DNA of 64,000 bases. Source: Enterococcus mundtii (GTDB lineage Bacteria; Bacillota; Bacilli; Lactobacillales; Enterococcaceae). Below, in pieces: positions 7,171-17,120 of this stretch. Positions within the stretch are counted from its first letter, which is position 1. The number at the start of each line of letters is the position of its first letter. The notes beneath the pieces are model-generated. The model was given only the letters and a program-made list of their open reading frames with translations. It was not told the DNA's origin and did not search any database. The position numbers and the translations under genes were made by a program. The stretch lies in the NCBI RefSeq assembly GCF_002947535.1, contig NZ_PUAP01000004.1, forward strand, positions 38,144 through 102,143. Reading direction: 5' to 3'.

Positions 7171-7668
7171 ATGAAAAAATTATTTGGTAGTCTATTTATA
7201 CTTGGATTTTTGATGTTGATTAGTGGATGTGGGAATCCTGGAACAGCGAAGGATCTCAAAGTAAATGATGAAGTGACAGTAACAATCAGAGATCTTCAAG
7301 CGAATGATTGGGTGGTGGAAGGGTTAGATGATAAAGCAGATTATAAGCTGATCGCTTCTTTTTCGGATCATGTGATTACTTTTAATATTGATACATCTAC
7401 GGGTAGGTGGAAAGAGATAGAGAAAGATTTAGCAAAATCAATGGCAGAAGAACTGACATTCGAATTTGAATATAGCTTAAAAGGAAATAAACTAATTAGA
7501 AAAATTGATGATAGTGGTGAAAAAGTGGAATATAAAGTAGCAAAAGAAGATGACAAGATTCTGTTAGTACCAGTTAAAGAAAGTGAGAATAAGATTACGC
7601 TTTCCTACAAGGAGAAAGAGACAGACTCTCCTAAAAACTGTTTCTCATTAAGTGGAAATCAAATCTAA
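7171..7668 (+). CDS. Hypothetical lipoprotein, 165 residues
   Basis: A lipoprotein precursor: MKKLFGSLFILGFLMLISGC has a standard signal and lipobox LISGC with the lipidated Cys at residue 20. The mature part is charged, with beta-type segments such as VTVTIRDLQANDWVVEG, and probably folds outside the membrane. No family is recognised. ACGGAGG precedes the ATG at good spacing. It is followed by a long perfect inverted repeat and appears to be a single-gene unit. Confidence 0.8.
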   Translation: MKKLFGSLFILGFLMLISGCGNPGTAKDLKVNDEVTVTIRDLQANDWVVEGLDDKADYKLIASFSDHVITFNIDTSTGRWKEIEKDLAKSMAEELTFEFEYSLKGNKLIRKIDDSGEKVEYKVAKEDDKILLVPVKESENKITLSYKEKETDSPKNCFSLSGNQI

Positions 7669-7685
7669 CAATATCTGGATAAATA

Positions 7686-7729
7686 AAAGCTTGTAAATTT
7701 ACTTTTTGGGGAGTAAATTTACAAGCTTT
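7686..7729. repeat. Perfect 18-bp inverted repeat
   Basis: AAAGCTTGTAAATTTACT at 7686-7703 is mirrored exactly at 7712-7729 around an 8-base loop. It probably acts as a terminator for the lipoprotein gene, though no T-run follows on the + strand. Confidence 0.8.
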
Positions 7730-7943
7730 AAGTACCTTGCTTAATTAATAATTTTAAAGGTAAGCTTGTCGAATAACATATATTCGGTTTTAGGAAGCAC
7801 AAAATAACTAATCGCCTAGGTACTTCTGAATGTACTGAGGATATCTCTAAGTAGACAGTTGCAACTCCTTGATCACGAAGTACGCAGAACTACGTTATTC
7901 TATATACGTAGAGAGCTTCAGTATCAGGTTGCTTGATTCAAAA

Positions 7944-8825
7944 TCATTCTGTTATTTTTTTAAATCGCTTCGTTTGTGGTTTGAGATACGTAAAGCCTTC
8001 TCCTTCCACTTCATGGACATTTAGAATTGAAAGAAAGGCATGTTCGTCAATTTCATGAATGATCCGTTTTACTTCGTTCAGTTCCCTTGCACTTACCACC
8101 ATATAGATCATTTTTTTGTCCACACCAGAAAAGCCGCCTTCTCCGTGCAAGAATGTGACGCCACGTTGTAAGCCAGTCATCAATAAAGGCGCGATTTCCT
8201 CACTTTTATTTGAGACCACCAGAATTCCTTTGGCGGAGTAGCCGCCATCAAGGATAAAATCGATGACACGACTGAAAACATAGGAAGCGATCAAGGTGTA
8301 CATCATCCGTTTCAAATCGATATAAGTTAATGAAGCAAGTAAAACCATGACATCAAAAGCTAAAAGGGAGCGTCCCATAGATATCCCATGATTTTTTTCA
8401 AGGATTCGAGCGATGATGTCACTTCCTCCTGTAGTACCACCCATACGATAAACGATCCCACTGCCGACACCGGCAATCAGTCCTGCAAGTAAAGAGACGA
8501 TCAACAAATCATGTTCTAAGTTGACTTGTAAGGGAATTCTTTGCCAAATCCATAAGAAGACAGAGAGCGAGACAGTACCTAAGATAGTATAGGCGAGGGC
8601 GCGTTTTCCTAAGATTTTTCCGCCTAGCAAGATCAACGGAATATTGATCAATAAATTAGAATAAGCCGGGTCGACATGAAAAAGAGCATGCAAAATTAGG
8701 GTAATACCTGAAACTCCACCCTCAGCTAGATGATTTGCGATATTCAAATAGACTAGCCCAAAAGCGTAAATACTTGTTCCTAAAATAATAAGAAAAATTT
8801 CTTTCATTGTTTTCAATGATGTCAT
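7944..8825 (-). CDS. YitT-family membrane protein (with DUF2179)
   Basis: A 293-residue protein of the YitT family. Five to six membrane helices occupy residues 1-190, with the family segment GSGIVYRMGGTTGGSDIIARI near 115-135. A cytoplasmic DUF2179 domain follows (about 210-275, with GVTFLHGEGGFSG). Role and substrate of the family are not firmly known. GTGGGGA precedes the start on the minus strand. A shorter paralogue lacking DUF2179 lies at 54261-54926. Confidence 0.92.
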   Translation of the reverse strand: MTSLKTMKEIFLIILGTSIYAFGLVYLNIANHLAEGGVSGITLILHALFHVDPAYSNLLINIPLILLGGKILGKRALAYTILGTVSLSVFLWIWQRIPLQVNLEHDLLIVSLLAGLIAGVGSGIVYRMGGTTGGSDIIARILEKNHGISMGRSLLAFDVMVLLASLTYIDLKRMMYTLIASYVFSRVIDFILDGGYSAKGILVVSNKSEEIAPLLMTGLQRGVTFLHGEGGFSGVDKKMIYMVVSARELNEVKRIIHEIDEHAFLSILNVHEVEGEGFTYLKPQTKRFKKITE

Positions 8826-8944
8826 CGAATCCCCACTTTCTACTATTGATATGATTCATTAAGCAACAAGCGGAAAACCCTAGACATAAACCTAGGGATT
8901 AGGAAACTGAGCCTTCTTTTTTTATATTTATAGACCGAGTTGGC

Positions 8945-8972
8945 TTGATGCTAATAATTTATTAAGTATACC
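8945..8972 (+). promoter_or_regulatory. Promoter for mazG-like/cca
   Basis: TTGATG at 8945 and TATACC at 8967 are 16 bases apart, about 95 bases before the MazG-like gene. Confidence 0.5.
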
Positions 8973-9067
8973 TAACATAATGTAGCATGTATTCTTTGTT
9001 TTCACAATTGCACTTCTTGCGGTTTTGCTGTAAAGTTTTTTAGGAAGAGATGATTGGAGGGTTCTTG

Positions 9068-9439
9068 ATGAAAGAAGAGCGTTCGCTAAAAAGTATGCAA
9101 GAAGAGGTCGATGCGTACATCCAGCAATTTAAGGTTGGCTATTTTTCGCCATTGGCGCAAATGGCACGTTTGACCGAAGAAATGGGTGAGTTGGCACGAG
9201 AGGTCAATCATTCGTATGGGGAAAAAAGTAAAAAAGCAACAGAACCTAGTAATTCAGTGGCAGAAGAGTTGGGTGATGTCTTGTTTGTGACAATGATCAT
9301 GGCAAACTCGTTAGGGATTGATCTGACAACAGTATTTGAAAAAAATATGGAGAAGTTCAATCAAAGAGACCATCATCGTTTTGCTCGAAAAGATGAGGAA
9401 CAGCCAGAGGATAGAAGGAGTAAAAATGAGACTAAGTGA
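9068..9439 (+). CDS. MazG-like nucleotide pyrophosphohydrolase (YpjD type)
   Basis: A 123-residue all-alpha NTP pyrophosphatase of the MazG superfamily, which hydrolyses (d)NTPs to monophosphates. Metal-binding signatures are visible: RLTEEMGELAREV (the E-x-x-E pair) and AEELGDVLFVTMIMAN (E-x-x-D). Start 9068 is chosen because TTGGAGG lies 7 bases before it; the in-frame ATG at 9050 has no such site. The gene overlaps cca by 14 bases, matching the ypjD...cca neighbourhood of Bacillus. Likely a house-cleaning enzyme for abnormal nucleotides. Confidence 0.88.
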   Translation: MKEERSLKSMQEEVDAYIQQFKVGYFSPLAQMARLTEEMGELAREVNHSYGEKSKKATEPSNSVAEELGDVLFVTMIMANSLGIDLTTVFEKNMEKFNQRDHHRFARKDEEQPEDRRSKNETK

Positions 9440-10631
9440 ATTACCGATCGAATATAAAAAAGCAATCCCAGTATTAAAAAAAATCGAGGCAGCTGGATTT
9501 GAGGCGTACTTTGTTGGTGGTAGCGTACGGGATACGTTACTCGGACAAAAAATTCACGACGTAGATATTGCTACTAGTGCGTTTCCAGAAGAAATCAAGC
9601 AGTTGTTTCCAAAAACGATCGATATCGGGATCGAACATGGAACGGTTCTCGTCTTACATGAAGAGGAGCAATATGAAATCACGACGTTTCGTACGGAATC
9701 GACTTACCAAGATTATCGACGTCCTGACAGTGTTTCATTTGTTCGTACATTAGAGGAGGATCTAAAACGCAGAGACTTCACGATCAATGCTTTTGCTTTG
9801 AAAGAAGATGGTGAGATCATTGATTTATTCGACGGGTTGGCTGATTTGGAAAATCAGGTCTTACGAGCAGTTGGACGACCTTTTGAGCGATTTCATGAAG
9901 ATGCTTTACGAATGATGCGTGGGATCCGTTTTGTGAGTCAGCTAGGGTTCAAATTGGAAGAAGAAACGGCCAAGGCGATCGAAGACAACCATGCGTTATT
10001 GGACAAAATCTCTGTTGAGCGAATGAATGTTGAATTTATCAAAATGCTTTTAGGGGATTTTCGTAAAAACGGCTTGATGGCATTTGTCGAAACAAAATGT
10101 TATATCTATTGTCCGCAATTAAAAGAAGATGGTGAAGCATTATTACGATTTGCTGATTTACCGTCTGTGCCATTAAAAAAAGAAAGTCAAGCTTGGGCAT
10201 TATTACTCAACCAACTCGGCAGATCAGAGCAAGAGGTGGCGCCTTTCTTAAAAGCATGGAAATGTTCCAACCAAATGATTCGAGAAGTCCAACGTTTGGT
10301 TAAAGGATTGGCGAAGCGACAAGAACGCCGGTTAACACCTTTAGAGATCTATCATCTTGGAAAAGACGCCTCGCTGGATGTGGAAGAATTGATGATCTAC
10401 TTTAAGCAAAACCCCGATATGACAAGTGTGCTAGATATCTATGATGCACTTCCTATCAAGACAATGGGTGAGTTGGCGATTGATGGCAAGGTATTATTAG
10501 CTACAAGTGAGAAAAAACCAGGTAAATGGGTCAGTGAAGCATTAGCACTCGCGGAGTCAGCGGTAGTAAATGGCTTGGTAGAGAATGAACAAACTGCATT
10601 ATTAACCTATCTGAATGAACAACAAAGCTAG
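9426..10631 (+). CDS. cca: CCA tRNA nucleotidyltransferase
   Basis: A 401-residue class II nucleotidyltransferase that adds or repairs the 3' CCA end of tRNAs. The nucleotidyltransferase head shows VGGSVRDTLLG (about residues 22-32), the catalytic DVDIAT pair and the RRDFTINA motif. The neck and body that select CTP and ATP follow. AGAAGGAG precedes ATG 9426, which lies inside the end of the MazG-like gene, so the two are translationally coupled. Length is normal for Gram-positive enzymes. Confidence 0.96.
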   Translation: MRLSELPIEYKKAIPVLKKIEAAGFEAYFVGGSVRDTLLGQKIHDVDIATSAFPEEIKQLFPKTIDIGIEHGTVLVLHEEEQYEITTFRTESTYQDYRRPDSVSFVRTLEEDLKRRDFTINAFALKEDGEIIDLFDGLADLENQVLRAVGRPFERFHEDALRMMRGIRFVSQLGFKLEEETAKAIEDNHALLDKISVERMNVEFIKMLLGDFRKNGLMAFVETKCYIYCPQLKEDGEALLRFADLPSVPLKKESQAWALLLNQLGRSEQEVAPFLKAWKCSNQMIREVQRLVKGLAKRQERRLTPLEIYHLGKDASLDVEELMIYFKQNPDMTSVLDIYDALPIKTMGELAIDGKVLLATSEKKPGKWVSEALALAESAVVNGLVENEQTALLTYLNEQQS

Positions 10632-10898
10632 ACAACTGAATCGAAACAGTGGGTGAACAAGATTTGTGTGCATATCATTTATTTGCTCACGTCGATAAAA
10701 TGAGGGGCAAGAGAGTTATCTATAGGAGCGTCTGTCTTTTTTACAAGACGTTTTTCATGTCCCTTTTCTCCTTTGGATGAGGATTGTTATCAAAAAAAGC
10801 TGACAGAAAAGCAAACATGAGAGATGACCGCTTTTGTTGTTTTATGCTAAACTAGTAATGAAACAGAATATAATGCGTCAAAAAAGGAGATTTTTTTA
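10632..10898 (+). other. Intergenic region with weak terminator
   Basis: After cca, a short stem (CGTCT with AGACG, 10729-10750) followed by five T may end the operon. A TATGCT box near 10850 may serve the next gene. Nothing else is evident. Confidence 0.4.
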
Positions 10899-11354
10899 AT
10901 GAGCAAAGAAATGACAGCGCTAAAATTTTATTTCCGTAACGGCGAAACATGGACGATCAATCGTCGTCATATCGGCGACCTTTGGATCAAACAAATCACT
11001 ACAAGTTTTGGTCGTATCAATGGGAGCGAATTTATCGAGATCCATCCATGTGCCGGTTTTAAAATCGAGATCTTCCATGAGGGAGATTCAGTAGCTACTC
11101 ATGATATCAATCTAGGTGGTTTAGAGATGGGTATGTTCAATCGTGCATTGAAATATGAAGATATCGAACGTATGGAAATCTTGTATCGCAACGGTACACC
11201 TGATCTTGTATATTTCCCTTACTTGGACAAAGGAACAGAGGGATTAGATAATCAATACCAATCAACAAAAATCAGTGAAAAAACTGGTAACTTATACATT
11301 GTGATCAACCCAGAACAACGTGTTGACGATGTTTATGGCGAATACTTCGAATAG
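10899..11354 (+). CDS. Conserved-looking hypothetical protein, 151 residues
   Basis: A soluble protein with no signal or membrane helix. It starts KFYFRNGETWTINRRHIGDL and carries repeated beta-strand-like segments (FIEIHPCAGFKIEIF, LVYFPYLDKG, NLYIVINPEQ). I do not know the family. A strong ribosome site (AAAAGGAG) precedes the ATG, and codon use looks like that of well-expressed core genes. It forms a single-gene unit closed by a strong terminator at 11448. Confidence 0.82.
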   Translation: MSKEMTALKFYFRNGETWTINRRHIGDLWIKQITTSFGRINGSEFIEIHPCAGFKIEIFHEGDSVATHDINLGGLEMGMFNRALKYEDIERMEILYRNGTPDLVYFPYLDKGTEGLDNQYQSTKISEKTGNLYIVINPEQRVDDVYGEYFE

Positions 11355-11447
11355 GATCGAAGGACATTGTACAAAGTAGTTTTTTTAGAAATAAAACAGG
11401 GAAGTCTGTGGCATAAATCATAGGATCTCCCCTGAATTGAAAAGGAG

Positions 11448-11486
11448 CACATACAAAACTGTTGAACAGATTTTGTATGTGTTTTT
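11448..11486 (+). terminator. Intrinsic terminator
   Basis: An 11-bp perfect stem (CACATACAAAA with TTTTGTATGTG) is followed by TTTTT. It ends the 10899 transcript. Confidence 0.92.
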
Positions 11487-11593
11487 CTTTGCCATTATTT
11501 ATATAATTACAGTTGATATTTTAAAGTGATTGGACTAGAATGAGTCTCTGGGATTGAAACAAATACTTCACTGCAAAAGTAAAAAGGTTTTAG

Positions 11594-11621
11594 TTGCATT
11601 CTTAAAACTTTTTGCTATAAT
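11594..11621 (+). promoter_or_regulatory. Promoter for 11653 and the antiporter
   Basis: TTGCAT (11594) and TATAAT (11616) have 16 bases between them, with an extended TG motif before the -10. It lies about 30 bases before the 11653 gene. Confidence 0.75.
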
Positions 11622-11652
11622 TGGTGCAGTTTGAATATAGGAGATCTTGAAA

Positions 11653-11928
11653 ATGAGAGAGAGTTTTGAAGAACAAAAGAAACGACTGGTTGAACACTAT
11701 GGTACTTTTTCAATGGAAGATCGTCGTCAAATCTTATGTAAGTTGCGTAAAAGAAATATCTTGATGTATCGTCAATTGGGACGCTTGAAACACGAATTGC
11801 TCCGTTTAGAATCAAAACGTGTGCAATGTGAGTTGGATGGTCGAGTGACCCAAGCGGAAGTTGTTGAAAACAAAATTTTAAAGAAAAAAGAGCAGTATCT
11901 GAAAGTTCTTGCACAAAATAAAAAATAA
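11653..11928 (+). CDS. Small coiled-coil protein, 91 residues
   Basis: A highly charged, basic, fully helical protein starting MRESFEEQKKRLVEHYG. Heptad-like spacing through RQLGRLKHELLRLESKR suggests a coiled coil. There is no signal or membrane segment. GGAG lies 9 bases before ATG 11653, which is preferred over the in-frame TTG at 11647. It is co-transcribed with the Na+/H+ antiporter 12 bases downstream. The function is unknown; it could be a cytoplasmic accessory protein of the antiporter. Confidence 0.72.
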   Translation: MRESFEEQKKRLVEHYGTFSMEDRRQILCKLRKRNILMYRQLGRLKHELLRLESKRVQCELDGRVTQAEVVENKILKKKEQYLKVLAQNKK

Positions 11929-11940
11929 AGGGGATCAAGC

Positions 11941-14037
11941 ATGGAATTTGCAGAGTTAGTGATTGTTTTTGCAGTCACGATCACGCTATCCAACATAGCA
12001 AGTCGTATCTTGCCGATGATCCCTGCACCACTGATCCAAATATTTCTTGGCGTGGTTTTAGGATTGACCGAATGGGGTGAATCCATCAATTTTGAACCTG
12101 AATTATTTTTAGTGATGATCATTGCCCCCTTGCTTTTTAGAGAAGGAGAAAAAGCGGATATCGCCTCGATCTTGAAAAATTTCGATACGATATTGTTTCT
12201 CGCTTTTGGTGGGGTGATCTTGACTTTGATTGGCGTCGGAGCAACGTTGTCGTTTCTATTGCCAAGTGTTCCTTTAGCCGCTTGTTTTGCTTTTGGTGCA
12301 GCTTTAGGTCCGACAGATGCGGTGGCAGTCAGTTCGCTGTCCAATCGTGTGAACATTCCCAAAAAAGCTATGCATATTTTGGAAGGTGAAGGGTTACTGA
12401 ATGATGCATCTGGCGTTACAGCCTTCCAATTTGCCTTAGCCGCTTTGATCACTGGGACGTTTTCTGCGGTAAACGCAGGCGTGACATTGATTTTATCAAG
12501 TATTGGCGGGGCAGTCGTCGGCTTTTTACTTGTCTGGATGAAAAGAAAAATCATTGGTCTGATTGAGAAAGCATCTGCACGTGACGTGACAGGCTACTTG
12601 TTGATTGAATTGTTGTTACCTTTCTTAGCATATGTTTTAGCCGAAGTATTTCATGTTTCAGGAATTATTGCAGCAGTGGTTGCAGGGGTATTACAAGCCT
12701 CAGGATTTAAAAAAATCTCAGTCTTTGATGCGGAGTTGTCAACTTTGTCGAATAGTACATGGACAACGATTGCCTTCACATTGAATGCACTGGTATTTAT
12801 ATTTTTAGGAATCGAACTGACACAAGTGTTTACACCTGTTTGGGGTGATGGCTTGTATTCGAATAGTTTGTTGCTAATGATCATCTTATTGATTTCGATC
12901 ATGCTGTTCGTCATTCGCTTCGTTTCAATCAGCTTGTTTTATATATTCAAGGGCGGTTTCCAAAGTCTCAAGAAACAACTGAATGAAGTGTTGATCTTAA
13001 CATTTGGAGGAGTAAAGGGAACTGTCAGTTTAGCAACTATTTTTATTTTGCCATTTACAATCAACCAAATGGCATTCAATCAGCGTTCATTACTCTTGTT
13101 TTTGACTGCGGGGGTTATCTTAGTCACATTGATTATCGGGATCATTGTCTTGCCGATGTTGACCGAAACAGAAGAAGCAGCAACGACTGATCTAAAAGCC
13201 TTGATGATCTTGGAAGAAGTGATTGAAACATTACGCTTAGAAAAAGAAGCGGAAGAACCAGGATCAAAAGCATATTTAGCGATAGAAGCAGTGATTGAGA
13301 CCTATCAAGACAGAATCAGTGAACTCTACTTATCTGATTTGAGTGGAGATGAAAAGCAAGAAGTCCAAGAGATCCAAGCGTTGATTCTATCGATTGAACG
13401 GGATGGCTTGGATGAAAGATATCGTTCTGGGAAGCTATCTTCTAATGGTTATCGTTTTTATTCAAGATTCCTTGCTAACTTTGAACAGTCGATCACAAGT
13501 CAAATTTTATCGTTCATTGGTTTTTGGTTCATTGTAGTACGTCGATTGATGCGGATCATTCTCCATCCAAAAATGTTTTGGCAAAGACGGCAAAGTGATC
13601 GCCAAACCATGATTTCTGAGAAAGATATCCAAGAAATTCGAGAGACGTACCAAAAAAATACGCAATTGATCATCGAAAGTTTGGAGAATCTAACGGACGT
13701 GTATGATGAATCAATGATTGGCTTTTTCATTGAACAACGAAAAGCTCAAGGAATTCGGATGATGAGTGGTAATCTGATTTCCTCTTGGATGATCCAACAA
13801 GATCGTTTGTTTACGAAAAAAATGCTAAGAGGTTATTATTTAGAAAGAAAAGTCATCGATGAATATGAAGTAGCAGAAGAGATCACGACTTTTTCTGCGA
13901 ATCAATACAGAAGAAATATCAACCTGTTGGAGTCTTATACGATGAATCAGCCAACAGATCGTTTTTCATTCCGGTTTGCTTTCCAAGCGAAGGCGAAAAA
14001 ATTTCAATTAAAGCAAAACCATGAGAGGAAGTTGTGA
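11941..14037 (+). CDS. CPA1/NhaP-type sodium/proton antiporter
   Basis: A 698-residue cation/proton antiporter. About 12 membrane helices fill residues 1-405, with the family signatures AALGPTDAVAVSSL (near 120) and EGEGLLNDASGVTAFQFA (near 150), where the Asp residues carry ion and proton exchange. A hydrophilic C-terminal tail of about 290 residues, rich in Glu, Lys and Arg, extends into the cytoplasm and is likely regulatory. It should expel Na+ and regulate pH. AAGGGGA precedes the ATG, and the stop lies inside a terminator stem. Confidence 0.92.
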   Translation: MEFAELVIVFAVTITLSNIASRILPMIPAPLIQIFLGVVLGLTEWGESINFEPELFLVMIIAPLLFREGEKADIASILKNFDTILFLAFGGVILTLIGVGATLSFLLPSVPLAACFAFGAALGPTDAVAVSSLSNRVNIPKKAMHILEGEGLLNDASGVTAFQFALAALITGTFSAVNAGVTLILSSIGGAVVGFLLVWMKRKIIGLIEKASARDVTGYLLIELLLPFLAYVLAEVFHVSGIIAAVVAGVLQASGFKKISVFDAELSTLSNSTWTTIAFTLNALVFIFLGIELTQVFTPVWGDGLYSNSLLLMIILLISIMLFVIRFVSISLFYIFKGGFQSLKKQLNEVLILTFGGVKGTVSLATIFILPFTINQMAFNQRSLLLFLTAGVILVTLIIGIIVLPMLTETEEAATTDLKALMILEEVIETLRLEKEAEEPGSKAYLAIEAVIETYQDRISELYLSDLSGDEKQEVQEIQALILSIERDGLDERYRSGKLSSNGYRFYSRFLANFEQSITSQILSFIGFWFIVVRRLMRIILHPKMFWQRRQSDRQTMISEKDIQEIRETYQKNTQLIIESLENLTDVYDESMIGFFIEQRKAQGIRMMSGNLISSWMIQQDRLFTKKMLRGYYLERKVIDEYEVAEEITTFSANQYRRNINLLESYTMNQPTDRFSFRFAFQAKAKKFQLKQNHERKL

Positions 14038-14060
14038 TAAAGCACAGCTCCTCTTTTTTT
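14025..14060 (+). terminator. Intrinsic terminator overlapping the antiporter stop
   Basis: The stem GAGGA(A)GTTGTG / CACAGCTCCTC, with one bulged A, is followed by seven T. The antiporter TGA lies in the 5' arm and loop. Confidence 0.88.
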
Positions 14061-14261
14061 GATGAGGTGAGGACAGAAGTGTTTTAACTTAACAACTAAG
14101 TTCCAGATAGAAAGTCATTTTTTGAATACCGTGTATCCACTTTTATGAAGTGAGAGAAGACGTATCGTAAACTCTATACCAAAAAATAGAATAATCGAAA
14201 AAAAAACTATCTGTTAAACAATTGTTTTATGTTACAATATCCAAGATAAGGGGGAGTACTG

Positions 14262-16148
14262 TTGAAAGAGCTAAAAATAACTGACCTCAAAAAAACATAT
14301 GGAGAAAAAGAATTGTTTGATCAGATTTCCTTTTTGATCCATGAACATGATCGCATTGGGTTGATCGGTACTAACGGAACTGGTAAAACAAGTCTTTTGA
14401 ATATCATTGCTGGACTTGACAGTGGAGATGGCGATCAACAGACGGTTTTTTATCCAAATGATTACCGTATCGGTTATTTGTCACAAACCGATTCTTTTTC
14501 AGAAGAAGATACGGTTTTACAAGCTGTTTTTCAAGGGAACAGTCCGTTGATCCAGACTGTACGACTCTACGAGGAAGCTTTGATTTCCTTGGCTGAAAAT
14601 GGCGATGATGAAGCAGTCCAAAAACAGTATGCGTTGGCAGAAGAGCGAATGAATAAAGAGGATGCTTGGACAACGGATACAAATGCCAAGATCATTTTAC
14701 AAAAATTAGGGATCAACCAACTAGAAAAGAAAATCGGTGAGCTTTCTGGTGGGCAAAAAAAACGTGTGAGCTTAGCGCAAGTTTTGATCGATGAACCGGA
14801 TCTTTTATTACTTGATGAGCCGACGAACCACTTAGATTATGCAGCGATCGAATGGTTGGAATCTTATTTGAAACAATATCGGGGTGCCTTATTGATGGTG
14901 ACCCATGATCGTTATTTCTTAGATCGTGTCACGAATCGGATCTTTGAACTTGCCTTTGGGAATCTTTATGAATATAAAGGCAATTATGAAGCCTATCTTA
15001 TTGAAAAAGCCGAGCGAGATCGTGTCGAAGTCGAACAAGAAGAAAAGCGCAAACGTTTGTATAAGCAAGAACTTTCTTGGATGCGAGCGGGAGTACAAGC
15101 TCGTGGGACGAAACAGCAGGCACGTATCAATCGCTTTGAAGATTTGAAAGAAAACTTATATCAAGTCAATCATGATACGGATATCGAACTAAATATCGCG
15201 ACCCAACGCTTAGGTAAAAAAGTGATCGAGATCAAGGATGGTTCGTATTCGATTGAAGGAAAACCATTGCTCCAACACTTGGATCTATTGATCCAATCAA
15301 GAGAGCGACTAGGAATCACCGGAGAGAACGGTGCTGGGAAGTCGACATTGTTGAATATCTTAGCAGGGAAATTATCTTTAGATAGTGGTGTCTATACGAT
15401 TGGTGAAACCGTTCGGTTAGCTTACTATACACAGGAAAATGAAAAAATGTCTCCGGACAAACGAATGATTGCTTACCTGCAAGAAGCAGCAGAAGAAGTC
15501 CAAACTGCGGATGGGACACAAATTGGTGTCGCTGAACTTTTGGAGCGGTTCTTGTTTCCTCGGTTTATGCACGGAACATTGATCCGTAAACTATCCGGAG
15601 GAGAAAAGCGTCGGTTATATCTACTCAAATTATTGATCCAACAACCTAATGTTCTATTGTTAGATGAACCAACGAATGACTTAGATATCGCTACTTTAAC
15701 GATCTTGGAAGATTATTTTCGCACATTCCCAGGGGCGGTGATCACTGTTTCTCATGACCGTTATTTCTTGGATAAGGTAGTTGACAAACTATTGGTTTTT
15801 CTAGGGGATGGCAAACAAGAGCTTTATTATGGTGATATGTCTAGCTATTTGGTCAAACGCAAAGAAGACCAACAAGCGCAACCAGACAAAGTCAAAACGA
15901 AGATCGAAGAAAAAAAATCTGAGTCAAAGAAAAAACTCTCATACATGGAACAAAAAGAATGGGCAACAATCGAAGATGATATTGCAGAACTAGAAAATCG
16001 TTTGGATGAATTGCAAGAAGAGATGAACCATCAAGGGGATGATTTCACACGATTGCAAGAATTACAAAAAGAAGTAACCGCAACTGAGGAACTGCTAGAA
16101 GAAAAAATGTCACGTTGGGAATATCTAAGTGAATGGGCAGATAATTAG
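14262..16148 (+). CDS. ABC-F family ATPase (Uup/YfmR-like)
   Basis: A 628-residue soluble protein with two ABC ATPase domains and no membrane helices. Domain 1 has [22 protein letters not shown] and [12 protein letters not shown]. Domain 2 has [23 protein letters not shown] and [13 protein letters not shown] linker of basic and acidic helices joins them, and a coiled-coil C-terminus (about 540-628) follows, as in Uup and B. subtilis YfmR. ABC-F proteins act on the ribosome E site; YfmR-type members relieve stalled translation. It starts at TTG 14262 with GGGGGAG upstream. I see nothing specific to the antibiotic-resistance subfamilies. Confidence 0.92.
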   Translation: MKELKITDLKKTYGEKELFDQISFLIHEHDRIGLIGTNGTGKTSLLNIIAGLDSGDGDQQTVFYPNDYRIGYLSQTDSFSEEDTVLQAVFQGNSPLIQTVRLYEEALISLAENGDDEAVQKQYALAEERMNKEDAWTTDTNAKIILQKLGINQLEKKIGELSGGQKKRVSLAQVLIDEPDLLLLDEPTNHLDYAAIEWLESYLKQYRGALLMVTHDRYFLDRVTNRIFELAFGNLYEYKGNYEAYLIEKAERDRVEVEQEEKRKRLYKQELSWMRAGVQARGTKQQARINRFEDLKENLYQVNHDTDIELNIATQRLGKKVIEIKDGSYSIEGKPLLQHLDLLIQSRERLGITGENGAGKSTLLNILAGKLSLDSGVYTIGETVRLAYYTQENEKMSPDKRMIAYLQEAAEEVQTADGTQIGVAELLERFLFPRFMHGTLIRKLSGGEKRRLYLLKLLIQQPNVLLLDEPTNDLDIATLTILEDYFRTFPGAVITVSHDRYFLDKVVDKLLVFLGDGKQELYYGDMSSYLVKRKEDQQAQPDKVKTKIEEKKSESKKKLSYMEQKEWATIEDDIAELENRLDELQEEMNHQGDDFTRLQELQKEVTATEELLEEKMSRWEYLSEWADN

Positions 16149-16158
16149 GAGGGATAAG

Positions 16159-17106
16159 ATGGAGCAAGCATATCTTGATTTAGGGAAAAAGTTGTTATCT
16201 GAAGGACATGTAAAAGGTGATCGTACGGGAACAGGTACATTTAGCTTATTTGGTTATCAAATGCGGTTTGACCTTCAAAAGGGCTTTCCATTATTGACGA
16301 CAAAACGTGTTCCTTTTGGTTTGATCAAAAGCGAACTGTTATGGTTTTTAAAAGGAGATACGAATATCCGTTATCTTTTACAAAATAATAACCATATTTG
16401 GGATGAGTGGGCATTTGAACGATATATCAAGAGTGAGGACTATCAAGGACCTGATATGACAGATTTTGGACATCGTAGCTTGACTGATCCAGAATTCAAT
16501 AAAGTCTATCAAGAAGAAAGTAAAAAATTCTGTGAAAAAATAGTAGCCGACGAAGAATTTGCAGAAAAACATGGAGATCTTGGTCATATCTATGGGTACC
16601 AATGGCGCCATTGGGAAACCAAAGAAGGTGGCTTCATCGACCAAATCAAAGAAGTGATCGAAGCAATCAAACAGACACCTGATTCAAGACGCCTGATCGT
16701 TTCAGCTTGGAATCCAGAAGATGTACCAAGTATGGCTTTGCCTCCTTGTCACACAATGTTCCAATTCTATGTGAATGACAATAAACTAAGTTGTCAGCTG
16801 TACCAACGAAGTGCCGACGTATTTTTAGGTGTACCATTCAATATTGCTAGCTACGCTTTACTGACACATCTTATTGCACATGAGACTGGATTAGAAGTTG
16901 GCGAATTTATCCATACTTTAGGCGATGCACATCTTTACTCAAATCACGTAGAGCAAATGAAAGAACAATTGTCTCGTGATGTACGTCCATTTCCGACGTT
17001 AGTGTTGAATACAGAAAAAGAGTCTGTGTTTGATTTTGAAATGGATGATATCAAAGTTGAAGGATATGAGCCGCATCCTTCAATAAAGGCACCTATCGCG
17101 GTCTAA
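16159..17106 (+). CDS. thyA: Thymidylate synthase
   Basis: A 315-residue ThyA that methylates dUMP to dTMP using methylene-tetrahydrofolate. [20 protein letters not shown] opens the fold. The catalytic Cys is in [12 protein letters not shown], followed by the folate and dUMP residues in [20 protein letters not shown]. The roughly 50-residue insert near 90-140 is the one seen in Lactobacillales enzymes. The start at 16159 follows AGGAGGGA. The gene lies 10 bases after the ABC-F gene and 14 before folA, a standard thyA-folA pair. Confidence 0.97.
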   Translation: MEQAYLDLGKKLLSEGHVKGDRTGTGTFSLFGYQMRFDLQKGFPLLTTKRVPFGLIKSELLWFLKGDTNIRYLLQNNNHIWDEWAFERYIKSEDYQGPDMTDFGHRSLTDPEFNKVYQEESKKFCEKIVADEEFAEKHGDLGHIYGYQWRHWETKEGGFIDQIKEVIEAIKQTPDSRRLIVSAWNPEDVPSMALPPCHTMFQFYVNDNKLSCQLYQRSADVFLGVPFNIASYALLTHLIAHETGLEVGEFIHTLGDAHLYSNHVEQMKEQLSRDVRPFPTLVLNTEKESVFDFEMDDIKVEGYEPHPSIKAPIAV

Positions 17107-17120
17107 GAAAGGATGAGAAA

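Noticed and set aside
11772..12554. Long open frame (260 codons) on the minus strand
   Set aside because: It is antisense to the antiporter gene, has no ribosome site, and the + strand frame has clear family motifs.
14262..16148. Ribosome-protection antibiotic-resistance ABC-F (Lsa/Msr/OptrA type)
   Set aside because: The coiled-coil C-terminus and the context fit the housekeeping Uup/YfmR branch.
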